Part shown: positions 57,347 through 64,000 of the stretch, piece by piece | Layout of the letters: each line of letters opens with the position of its first letter | How positions within the stretch are numbered: the first letter of the stretch is position 1 | NCBI GenBank assembly: GCA_050258035.1 | Contig: JBLMYA010000047.1 | Coordinates: 1-64,000 of the forward strand | DNA from: DATBLE01 sp050258035 | GTDB lineage: Bacteria > Actinomycetota > Thermoleophilia > Gaiellales > Gaiellaceae | Direction: 5' to 3' | Length of the DNA: 64,000 bases | Position numbers and translations under genes: made by a program | The notes under the pieces: generated by a model | What the model saw: only the letters and a program-made list of their open reading frames with translations | Databases searched by the model: none | Told to the model about the DNA's origin: nothing

Positions 57347-58110
57347 GCGGAGGCTTCGACCGATCCTCGGCTGTCGCCTTCGGCTCCGTCGCCGAGAGCT
57401 ACGAGCGCACGCGCCCGAACTACCCGCCGGAGGCGATCGACTGGATGGCCGGACGGCTCGGGATCGGCCCCGGCACGACCGTGGTCGACCTCGGCGCCGG
57501 CACCGGCAAGCTGACCCGCCAGCTCGCCCCGACCGGGGCAACCGTGGTCGCGGTCGAACCGCTTCCGGAGATGCGCGCCCAGCTCGCGGCGGCCGTGCCC
57601 GGCGTGGAGGTGTTCGCCGGCACGGCGGAGGAGATCCCCCTTCCCGACGGCTGCGCCGGCAGCGTCACAGCAGCCTCTGCCTTCCACTGGTTCGATCACG
57701 ATCGCGCGCTGCCCGAGATCCACCGCGTGCTCGAGCCGGCCGGGGGTCTCGGGATCATCGGGAACCGACGCGACCTCGGCGACCCGCTCCAGACGGCCCT
57801 GCAGGAGATCATCGGCCGATATCTGCCGGACCTCGAAGAGCTGGGCGGCTGGCGGACGGCGCTCTCCGCCAGCCTGCTGTTCGGTCCTACCGAGACCTTC
57901 GAAACACCGTTCGAGCAGGTGTTCGACGCCGAGGGCCTGGCGGAACGGATCGGCACGATCTCCTACATCGCCCGGCTGCCCGACGACGAGCGTGCGTCCG
58001 TCCGCGCCGAGGTGCGTGCGCTGGGCGAGGCGTGGCCCCGGACAGAGTTGCCGTTCCGGTACCTGACGGTCGTGAACGTCTGTCGGGCCGTGCCCGCCAC
58101 TACCCTTTGA
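57343..58110 (+). CDS. SAM-dependent methyltransferase (UbiE/class I)
   Basis: The protein of about 255 residues has FGSVAESYERTRPNYPPEAI, motif I TTVVDLGAGTGKLTRQLAPT, VVAVEPLPEMRAQLAAAVPG, VTAASAFHWFDHDRALPEIH and a typical C-terminal half. No ATG, GTG or TTG precedes the conserved FGSVAESYERTRP block in frame; a CTG that overlaps the upstream stop (CTGA), in the position where ATGA or GTGA overlaps occur elsewhere here, is the likely start. Substrate unknown. Confidence 0.78.
   Translation: MSGGFDRSSAVAFGSVAESYERTRPNYPPEAIDWMAGRLGIGPGTTVVDLGAGTGKLTRQLAPTGATVVAVEPLPEMRAQLAAAVPGVEVFAGTAEEIPLPDGCAGSVTAASAFHWFDHDRALPEIHRVLEPAGGLGIIGNRRDLGDPLQTALQEIIGRYLPDLEELGGWRTALSASLLFGPTETFETPFEQVFDAEGLAERIGTISYIARLPDDERASVRAEVRALGEAWPRTELPFRYLTVVNVCRAVPATTL
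58101..58106 (+). promoter_or_regulatory. -10 hexamer TACCCT of the CgeB-like gene
   Basis: TACCCT overlaps the end of the methyltransferase gene and ends 8 bp before the next ATG, allowing separate, nearly leaderless transcription of the downstream genes. Confidence 0.4.
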
Positions 58111-58114
58111 CCCG

Positions 58115-59320
58115 ATGAAGACGCCGAAGATCCTCGCGGTCGCGTCCGCGGTCGACCTCGACTTCCGGTACGGCTGCACCCCTGCGTGGTGGCAGTTGTG
58201 GAAGGGCCTGCACGAGGCCGGCTGCGATCTGATCGTCACGCCGTACCGGGGACGCCCGGTGGAGTCGCCGTGGTGGCGCACGGCTGCGAACCCCTGCTAC
58301 TACGAGGGCGAGGCATTTGCGCGCGTGCGGGACCTCGCCGCCCGCCTCAAGGGCGACCGCTACCTCCGGCGCGCCGAGCGCGATCCGGGGGACACCGACC
58401 GCCTCGTCCGCCAGGCGATCTGGCGCTGGGTGACGCCGCGCTGGAAGACGCACCTCGTCGGCGTGCTCGAGCACGAGCGCGACGTCGATGCGGTCGTCGT
58501 CTTCACGGTTCCGATGAGCCACCTCCGCGGCATCCCGACCGCCCTGCGCGAGCGCTTCGGCGTCCCGGTCGTCTTCTACGACGGCGACGTGCCGATGAGC
58601 CTGCCGGAGTTCGGCGGGCACGACACCGGCTTCAACTACTACTTCGGCGCCGACCCGTCGGAGTACGACCTGATCGTCTCGAACTCGGAGGGTGGGCTCG
58701 ACCGGCTCCGCGAGCTCGGTGCCCGCCGCGCGGAGGCGGTGTTCTGGGGAGCCGATCCCGAGCTCTTCCGGCCGCACGAGGTCGACAAGGAGACCGACGT
58801 CTTCTTCTACGGGTACGGCGACAAGTTCCGTTCTGAGTGGACCGGGGCGATGATCGGCGAGCCGAGCCGGCGCCTCGACGCAGACTTCTCGCTCGGCGGG
58901 CGCGACTTCCGCGGTGACATCGGCCGCGCGCGCCTGGCCGGCGACGTCCCCTTCAACGTCTTCGCCCGCGCGATCTCCGCGGCGCGGATCAACCTGAACG
59001 TCACCCGCCGCGCCCACGCATCCGTCCACGCGTCGTCCACGTCGCGGCCGTTCGAGCTGGCGATGTCCGGGGCGACGATCGTCTCCAACCCGCACGACGG
59101 GATCGAGCGCTGGTTCGAGCCGGGGCGCGAGCTGATCGTCGTCGAGAACGCGGACCAGGCGACGAACGCCTACGCGCAGCTCCTCGACGACCCGGCCCAG
59201 GCCGAGGAGATGGGTCGCGCCGCGCGCGAGCGTGCACTCGACGAGCACACGTTCCTCCACCGGGCGCGGCGGCTCCTGGGCCTGCTCGGGGTCCGCGTCC
59301 CGGAGGCGGTGCGTGGCTGA
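58115..59320 (+). CDS. CgeB-like glycosyltransferase
   Basis: The 401-residue protein is GT-B-like but divergent: GCTPAWWQLWKGLHEAGCDL, VVFYDGDVPMSLPEFGGHDT, DLIVSNSEGGLDRLRELGAR, then a C-terminal half with SAARINLNVTRRAHASVHAS, STSRPFELAMSGATIVSNPH and the closing GLEXWF-like IERWFEPGRELIVVENADQA. These C-terminal motifs are those of the CgeB/DUF3880 family, which glycosylates spore surfaces or exopolysaccharides in other bacteria. Acceptor unknown. Confidence 0.8.
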   Translation: MKTPKILAVASAVDLDFRYGCTPAWWQLWKGLHEAGCDLIVTPYRGRPVESPWWRTAANPCYYEGEAFARVRDLAARLKGDRYLRRAERDPGDTDRLVRQAIWRWVTPRWKTHLVGVLEHERDVDAVVVFTVPMSHLRGIPTALRERFGVPVVFYDGDVPMSLPEFGGHDTGFNYYFGADPSEYDLIVSNSEGGLDRLRELGARRAEAVFWGADPELFRPHEVDKETDVFFYGYGDKFRSEWTGAMIGEPSRRLDADFSLGGRDFRGDIGRARLAGDVPFNVFARAISAARINLNVTRRAHASVHASSTSRPFELAMSGATIVSNPHDGIERWFEPGRELIVVENADQATNAYAQLLDDPAQAEEMGRAARERALDEHTFLHRARRLLGLLGVRVPEAVRG

Positions 59321-60080
59321 GGTCGTGACCGAGGCCCGTCCGGCCGGATCGGCCCTCGCGGCGGTCAGGCGGATCGCGATCGTACCCGCCTTCAACGAGC
59401 AGGAGAGCGTCACGCAGGTGATCGAGGAGATCCGCGCCTTCGACCCCGACTTCGAGATCGTCGTCGTCGACGACGGCTCGAGCGACGGGACGGCCGCCGC
59501 CGCCGCCGGCCTCGGGGCGTACGTGGTGCGGCTGCCGTTCAACCTTGGGATCGGCGGCGCGGTGCAGACCGGTTTCCGCTACGCGTTCGAGAACGGGTTC
59601 GCACTCGCGGTCCGCGTCGACGGGGACGGGCAGCACGACCCGGCACAGCTCGGCCTCCTGCTCGCCCCGGTGCTCGCCGACGAGGCCGATATCGTCGTCG
59701 GGTCGCGGTTCGCAAGCGGCGGTGGGTACCGGTCGTCGCGGTCGCGGAGAATCGGGATCTCGATTCTCGCGGGAACGCTCTCGGTGATCGTCGGCCGCCG
59801 CGTCACGGACCCGACGTCCGGCTTCCAGGCGCTCAACCGGCGCGCGATCGCGCTGTTCGCGGCCGACTACCCGCACGACTATCCCGAGGTCGAGGCGGCG
59901 CTGATGGTGCACAAGCACCAGCTGCGGATGACGGAGGTGCCCGTCGAGATGCGCGAGCGCTCCGCCGGCCGCTCGTCGATCGGCGCGCTCGCATCGGTGT
60001 ACTACATGGTCAAGGTCCTGCTCGCCCTGTTCGTCGGGCTCTTCCGCAGGAACGTGACACCTCTGGAGGAGGTGAAGTGA
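59313..60080 (+). CDS. Family 2 glycosyltransferase
   Basis: The 255-residue GT-A enzyme has RIAIVPAFNEQESVTQVIEE, IVVVDDGSSDGTAAAA, the DxD-containing AVRVDGDGQHDPAQL, VGSRFASGGGYRSSRSRR and DPTSGFQALNRRAIALFAAD. It lacks C-terminal spans, unlike the GT2 at 1.6 kb. Short GT2 enzymes followed by a DUF2304 membrane protein recur widely and probably form a membrane-bound pair. The GTG start overlaps the upstream stop by 8 bp. Confidence 0.88.
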   Translation: MAEVVTEARPAGSALAAVRRIAIVPAFNEQESVTQVIEEIRAFDPDFEIVVVDDGSSDGTAAAAAGLGAYVVRLPFNLGIGGAVQTGFRYAFENGFALAVRVDGDGQHDPAQLGLLLAPVLADEADIVVGSRFASGGGYRSSRSRRIGISILAGTLSVIVGRRVTDPTSGFQALNRRAIALFAADYPHDYPEVEAALMVHKHQLRMTEVPVEMRERSAGRSSIGALASVYYMVKVLLALFVGLFRRNVTPLEEVK

Positions 60081-60427
60081 CACCGCTCGTCGTCTCCATC
60101 GTCGCTGCGCTGGCCTCGGTGCTCCTGATCCTGGTCGTGCTCGAGCTGATCCGCAGCCGGCGCCTGAGGGAGCGCTACGCGCTGCTCTGGCTGCTCACGG
60201 GGGTCGTGCTGCTCGCGCTGTCCCTGTGGCGCTCCGGGCTGAACACGATCGCCGGCTGGGTCGGGATCGAGACCTACCCGCCGGCCGTGCTGTTCGCCGT
60301 CGGCGCACTCTTCGTCCTGCTCGTGCTGCTGCACTACTCGACCGTGATCTCGAAGCTGCACGACCAGAACACGATGCTCGCCCAGCGCCTCGCGCTGCTC
60401 GAGCAGCGTCTGCGCGAGCGCGACTAG
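60077..60427 (+). CDS. DUF2304 small membrane protein
   Basis: The 116-residue protein has three spans (PLVVSIVAALASVLLILVVL, LLWLLTGVVLLALSLW, AVLFAVGALFVLLVLLHYST), the conserved RRLRERYALLWL between the first two, and a cytoplasmic coiled tail LHDQNTMLAQRLALLEQRLR. This is the whole of DUF2304. It is coupled to the GT2 gene by GTGA overlap and probably anchors or assists it. Its last 4 bp overlap the converging gene. Confidence 0.88.
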   Translation: MTPLVVSIVAALASVLLILVVLELIRSRRLRERYALLWLLTGVVLLALSLWRSGLNTIAGWVGIETYPPAVLFAVGALFVLLVLLHYSTVISKLHDQNTMLAQRLALLEQRLRERD

Positions 60428-61734
60428 ACCCGGCCGGGCTCGCCGCCGCCGCCGCCGTCCCGGCGCGAGCCGCCCAGGACGATCGCGGCCGCGGCGACGG
60501 TCGACGCCACCACCGTCAGCACGGCGAACTGGCTTCGCGTCGAGACCGGCGTGACGGCGGCGTAGCGGTGGTTCAGCGAGGTGACCGCGAGCGCGCCGAG
60601 CGCGACGAGGCCGCCGGTCGGGCCGAGGTGCCAGCGCTCCACGTCCAGAGAGGCGAGAGCCGCCGCGGCGGCGACGGCGAAGAAGGCGGCGCCGAGGGCG
60701 GACAGCAGCGGCTCGCTGCCCTTGATCCACGCCGGGTTGAGGAGAAACGCCTCGCCCGAGACCGCGATTCCGCCGGCGAACGCCGCCCAGAAGGGAAAGC
60801 CGAGCCGGGAATACCGGCCCAGTCGCCGCACGGCGAGCGCGCCGACGAGGACGGCGAGGGCTCCGGCGATCCCGACCACGATCCTCGCCAGGTGCAGGCC
60901 GAAGCGCCCGCCGCTCCCCGGCAGGTCGCGGAGCGTTCCGAAGATCGTCAGGCCGAAGAAGCCCGGGTGGTCGCGAACGGAGAAGGTGTGGTCGACCAGA
61001 CGGATGAGGCCGTAGACGGCGAAGGGGACGACGAGCGCGCAGGCAGCCGACGCGATCCGCGGCCGGGTCGCGACCCTCTTCCACTCGGCGGACAGGAGAA
61101 CGCCGAACGGTGCCAGTGCGGCGAGCGGGAACACGGCCTCGCTGCGTCCGAGCGTTGCGGCGACGAGCCCGCCGACGAGGAGCCACGTGTTCACCCGCAG
61201 GAGGCCGAGCAGCGCGACCAGCCCGCCGAGGATGAACACCGTGTCGGCGAGGCGGCCGGGGCAGATCGCCAGGAACCGGAACAGGTAGGGATTCGCGATC
61301 AGCGCGCCGATCGCGACCGCGTACTCGAGCCGGCGCAGGCCGAGCGGCGCGATCAGGCGGTCGACCAGCAGGACGATCAGGCCGAGCAGGACGAACGCGA
61401 GGACGTAGTACACCGGTCGGTCTCCGACCCGGAGGGCGTCCGAGATCAGCCCGACCAGATAGTGCGGGACGAACCGGTCGGCGTGCTGGGACGGGAGCGG
61501 CTGGTCGGTGAAGCCGGGGGCCGCCCGGGCGACGCGCTCGTACTCGGGCATGTCCGAGCCGAACAGGAGGTCGACCGTGCGCTGCCAGGAGTACCACTGT
61601 GTGCTCGCCCAGACGGCCGCCAGCCATGCCCCGGCCGCAGCCACCCGGTACCACGGCGTCAGCGGAGCCCGCAGCAGCCGGACCGCTGTGGATCCCCTCG
61701 GCTCCGAGGCGACCGAGACGTCTGCCCGAGACAC
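60424..61734 (-). CDS. Polytopic membrane protein, GT-C-like
   Basis: The 436-residue protein has about ten spans. The first external loop contains LLFGSDMPEYERVARAAPGF with acidic residues, then RFVPHYLVGLISDALRVGDR, and later TVFILGGLVALLGLLRVNTW and LGRSEAVFPLAALAPFGVLL. A large loop with acid residues after span 1 and many spans suggest a GT-C glycosyltransferase, but no family signature is certain. A much longer frame continues upstream, antisense to the next gene; GTG before SRADVSVASEP was chosen to avoid that. Confidence 0.7.
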   Translation of the reverse strand: MSRADVSVASEPRGSTAVRLLRAPLTPWYRVAAAGAWLAAVWASTQWYSWQRTVDLLFGSDMPEYERVARAAPGFTDQPLPSQHADRFVPHYLVGLISDALRVGDRPVYYVLAFVLLGLIVLLVDRLIAPLGLRRLEYAVAIGALIANPYLFRFLAICPGRLADTVFILGGLVALLGLLRVNTWLLVGGLVAATLGRSEAVFPLAALAPFGVLLSAEWKRVATRPRIASAACALVVPFAVYGLIRLVDHTFSVRDHPGFFGLTIFGTLRDLPGSGGRFGLHLARIVVGIAGALAVLVGALAVRRLGRYSRLGFPFWAAFAGGIAVSGEAFLLNPAWIKGSEPLLSALGAAFFAVAAAAALASLDVERWHLGPTGGLVALGALAVTSLNHRYAAVTPVSTRSQFAVLTVVASTVAAAAIVLGGSRRDGGGGGEPGRV

Positions 61735-61773
61735 CCGGCGGAATCTATGCAAACGCGGCCGCGAGGGAATCAC

Positions 61774-61779
61774 TAGGCT
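61774..61779 (+). promoter_or_regulatory. -10 hexamer TAGGCT of the following membrane-protein gene
   Basis: TAGGCT ends exactly 6 bp before the GTG start, giving a leaderless message. The gap to the divergent gene is only 51 bp. Confidence 0.5.
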
Positions 61780-61785
61780 CGCGCG

Positions 61786-63378
61786 GTGCACGCCCGGCAC
61801 GAGCGCATCGCTCGGGCAGCGGCCTGGGTCCGGGCCAACGCCACGATCCTCGCGATCGCCGCGGTCGGGTGCGTCTGGATCGTCCCAGTGCAGTACCTGG
61901 GCTGGAACCAGGGCGCCCACTACGCGCTCGTCCGTGCGCTGGCGAACGGAACCCCGTACGTCGACCGGACGCGCTTCGAGGTCGGGAAGGGCGGCATGGC
62001 GGACGACGGTACCGGCGACCTCTCGTTCATCGACGGCCACTACTACGCGGCGAAGTCGCCCGGCCTCGCGTTCACGGTCCTGCCGCCGTACCTCCTGCTG
62101 AAGGCCGCGGGCGGCGCCGCTCCGATCAGGGAGTCCCGTCCTGAGGTCTGGTATCTCCAGCTCTTCGGTGCGCTGCTCCCGGCCCTCGTGCTGCTGCTGC
62201 TCGTCTCCTCGACCGGCGACAGCCTCGAGCGCGGGTTCGGCACCGCGGCCGCGGTGACGCTCGGCCTGTCGACGATGGTGCTCCCGTTCGCGACGATGCT
62301 CTTCTCCCACGTGCTGAGCGCGACGCTGGTCTTCGCGGCGTTCGTCGTCCTCCTCCACGAGCGCCGCGGGCCGCCGCGCCCGGCTACGGTCGCACTGGCC
62401 GGCCTGCTCGCGGGTCTGGCGGTGACGGCGGAGTTCCCGGTCGCCCTGGTCGGCGCGATCGTCTGCCTCTACGCGGTCGCCCGCCGGCCGCTGCTTCCCA
62501 GGCTGGGCGCGTACGCGGCCGGGGCGCTCGCCGGGGTGCTGCCGGCGCTCCTCTTCAACCTCTGGGCCTTCGGGAACCCGTTGACGTTCTCGTATGCGAA
62601 CGTCGTCGGCAGCCAGGATGCGAACAGGCGCGGGCTCTTCGGGATCACGGCGCCGGACTTCCGCACGTTCGTGGAGCTCCTGTTCTCGCCGATCGGCCTG
62701 CTCGTGCTGACTCCGGTCGTGCTCGCCGGCGCCGTCGGGTTGGTGCTCGTCTACCTCCGCGGCCATCGGCTCGAGGCGGCCGTCGCGGGGGCGGTCGTCG
62801 TCTTCTACCTCGTCCTGAACGCGGGCTACGAGACGCCGTTCGGCGGCAACTCGCCGGGGCCGCGCTTCCTCGTCGCGACGCTTCCGTTCCTCGCCCTCGG
62901 GCTTGCGGCGGCGTATCGATCGTTCCCGTTGACGACGGCCGCGCTCGCGGTCTGCTCGGGCGTGGAGATGGTCGTGCTCACGCTGACGAACCCGCTCGGC
63001 GTCGACGACCGGGCCTGGTTCCACCGTTTCGCGACCGGTCAGTTCGTCGAGACGGTCACCGACCTGCTCGGGATCGGCCACGGCGTCGCCCTCTTCTTCG
63101 TCGCGCTCGCGGCCGCAGCCGGGCTCGGCGTGCTCGCCACGGCGAAACCCCTGCTGGGGCTCGAGGACGCCGCCCGGGCGGTGCTGGCCGTCGTCGGCTG
63201 GATCGTGCTCGCGCGGCGGGCGCCGGGCGTGCTGGACGACCACGGACCATGGGCGGCCCTCGGTCTCGCGGGTGCGGTCGCGCTCGGCGTGGTGCTCGTT
63301 CCCGTTGCGCTCCTCCTCGCGGGGCGGCGTGCGGGCGGCCTCAGGCCGGGCGTGCGTCGGTCGTCACCGGGTCGCTGA
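61786..63378 (+). CDS. Polytopic membrane protein, GT-C/mannosyltransferase-like
   Basis: The 530-residue protein has about 12 spans. After span 1 it has GWNQGAHYALVRALANGTPY then VDRTRFEVGKGGMADD, and DGHYYAAKSPGLAFTVLPPY, a motif of membrane glycosyltransferases that use lipid-linked donors. FGNPLTFSYANVVGSQDANR and NAGYETPFGGNSPGPRFLVA are further loops. The PGPRFLV motif near the end is common in DUF2029-like and PMT-like enzymes. Its role is probably side-chain addition outside the membrane. Its last 38 bp overlap the converging gene. Confidence 0.75.
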   Translation: MHARHERIARAAAWVRANATILAIAAVGCVWIVPVQYLGWNQGAHYALVRALANGTPYVDRTRFEVGKGGMADDGTGDLSFIDGHYYAAKSPGLAFTVLPPYLLLKAAGGAAPIRESRPEVWYLQLFGALLPALVLLLLVSSTGDSLERGFGTAAAVTLGLSTMVLPFATMLFSHVLSATLVFAAFVVLLHERRGPPRPATVALAGLLAGLAVTAEFPVALVGAIVCLYAVARRPLLPRLGAYAAGALAGVLPALLFNLWAFGNPLTFSYANVVGSQDANRRGLFGITAPDFRTFVELLFSPIGLLVLTPVVLAGAVGLVLVYLRGHRLEAAVAGAVVVFYLVLNAGYETPFGGNSPGPRFLVATLPFLALGLAAAYRSFPLTTAALAVCSGVEMVVLTLTNPLGVDDRAWFHRFATGQFVETVTDLLGIGHGVALFFVALAAAAGLGVLATAKPLLGLEDAARAVLAVVGWIVLARRAPGVLDDHGPWAALGLAGAVALGVVLVPVALLLAGRRAGGLRPGVRRSSPGR

Positions 63379-64000
63379 CGATCATCACGTCGCCGAGCGA
63401 GGTGTCGTTCAGCCAGTTGGCGGTCATCCCGACGCGGTAGGTCCAGCGACCCGGAGGTGGACGGTCGAGGTACTGCCGGGCGGTCGTCGTCGCTATGCGG
63501 GTCATGACCAGGTCGCAGGCGAGCGGCGCTCCGTTCTTCCGGTCCTTGCACGAGAGGCCGTGGAGCATCCTGCGGTCGTCGTTCTGCCGGTCCTTCGTCA
63601 CCGGCTGCACGCGCAGCACCGTGTAGAAGACCTTGGTTCCGCCCGAGTACGGAGAGTCCCAGGTCAGGCGCTGCTTCCCGTCCGACCCGCTCACCCTCAA
63701 CCGGAAGGACTGCACCGGGACGTAGACGTCCTGGAGGCGGTAGTTGACGGCTTCCGCCGTGCTCTGCGGGATCGTGCCCGCGACGACGACCAGCGGCAGG
63801 GCGACGAGGATCGCGCCCGCGGCCGCCAGCAGGCGGCGCCCGGGGCGGCGCGTCGGCAGCGCGGGGATCGGCACCGGGAACACGCGTCGCGTCCAGGAGA
63901 AGGCCGGCACCAGCAGGGGGATCGACGCGAGGAGGAGCAGGAACGCGGGGAAGCTCGGCATCAGCAGTCGGAAGAAGCTCGCGTCCTCGATGTTCGCCTT
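63341..64000 (-). CDS. Membrane protein with C-terminal beta domain, partial
   Basis: The frame is open to the window edge, so the gene continues to the right. The visible 219 residues contain FFRLLMPSFPAFLLLLASIP and LLAAAGAILVALPLVVVAGT spans and an external domain that includes VQSFRLRVSGSDGKQRLTWD then SPYSGGTKVFYTVLRV, which is fibronectin type III-like. The missing part probably holds many spans, as in large membrane glycosyltransferases, but this cannot be checked here. Confidence 0.65.
   Translation of the reverse strand, partial: KANIEDASFFRLLMPSFPAFLLLLASIPLLVPAFSWTRRVFPVPIPALPTRRPGRRLLAAAGAILVALPLVVVAGTIPQSTAEAVNYRLQDVYVPVQSFRLRVSGSDGKQRLTWDSPYSGGTKVFYTVLRVQPVTKDRQNDDRRMLHGLSCKDRKNGAPLACDLVMTRIATTTARQYLDRPPPGRWTYRVGMTANWLNDTSLGDVMIVSDPVTTDARPA

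Noticed and set aside
61735..63243. Very long upstream extension of the minus-strand membrane-protein frame
   Set aside because: The extra 500 codons are highly charged Arg/Glu/Asp sequence antisense to a well-supported membrane protein gene, a GC-rich artefact.

Overview
The window is very GC-rich DNA with actinobacterial gene style: GC-saturated third codon positions, many GTG starts, ATGA/GTGA overlaps between consecutive genes, and several starts lying 6-10 bp downstream of a TANNNT -10 hexamer, as in leaderless transcription. The gene types (cyclase-ATPase-TPR regulators, DUF2304 beside a GT2, WbaP-like sugar transferase, AI-2E exporter, secreted clan-A glycosidases) fit a soil actinobacterium, and a Thermoleophilia-like lineage (Gaiellales/Solirubrobacterales) is my best guess. 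This is inference; no rRNA or marker gene is present.

Left edge (1-2.5 kb): the end of a PQQ-type beta-propeller protein, a Wzz-like protein and a GT2 glycosyltransferase. Accessory region (2.5-36.6 kb): three large signalling proteins (class III nucleotide cyclase, P-loop ATPase, TPR) at 5.1-8.0, 8.5-11.8 and 22.0-24.5 kb, plus a 3' relic of a fourth at 28.5 kb. Between and around them are panE, a DHA2 exporter, a sulfatase with an unusual N-terminal domain, two potassium-channel genes, a secreted glycosidase followed by a sugar-binding protein, a reversed pair of peptide-type ABC permeases, an AI-2E exporter and a large secreted protein. This region also holds decayed genes: a PLP aminotransferase, the first third or less of a sulfatase-maturating radical SAM enzyme, a BMP-type binding protein, and a tRNA-like 3' fragment.

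The most unusual feature is a dispersed intergenic element of about 220 bp. It has a TGCAACC motif, two arrays of 10-bp direct repeats (consensus GACACGAAC plus one base) and a core whose sequence equals the last codons and stop of the GT2 gene at 1.57-2.5 kb. Two complete copies and several half copies lie at the borders of the three cyclase-ATPase-TPR genes.

Polysaccharide region (36.7-64 kb): a surface or exopolysaccharide locus. UDP-glucuronate decarboxylase and a UDP-sugar epimerase supply precursors, a WbaP-like phosphoglycosyltransferase would start the repeat unit, at least seven glycosyltransferases extend it, and a Wzx flippase and Wzy polymerase sit divergently on a symmetric 12-bp promoter-like palindrome. 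Deacetylases, an acetyltransferase-like protein, an AsnB-type amidotransferase and two methyltransferases would decorate it, and several multi-membrane GT-C-like proteins complete it. Genes are packed tightly, including 3' overlaps of converging genes at four places.
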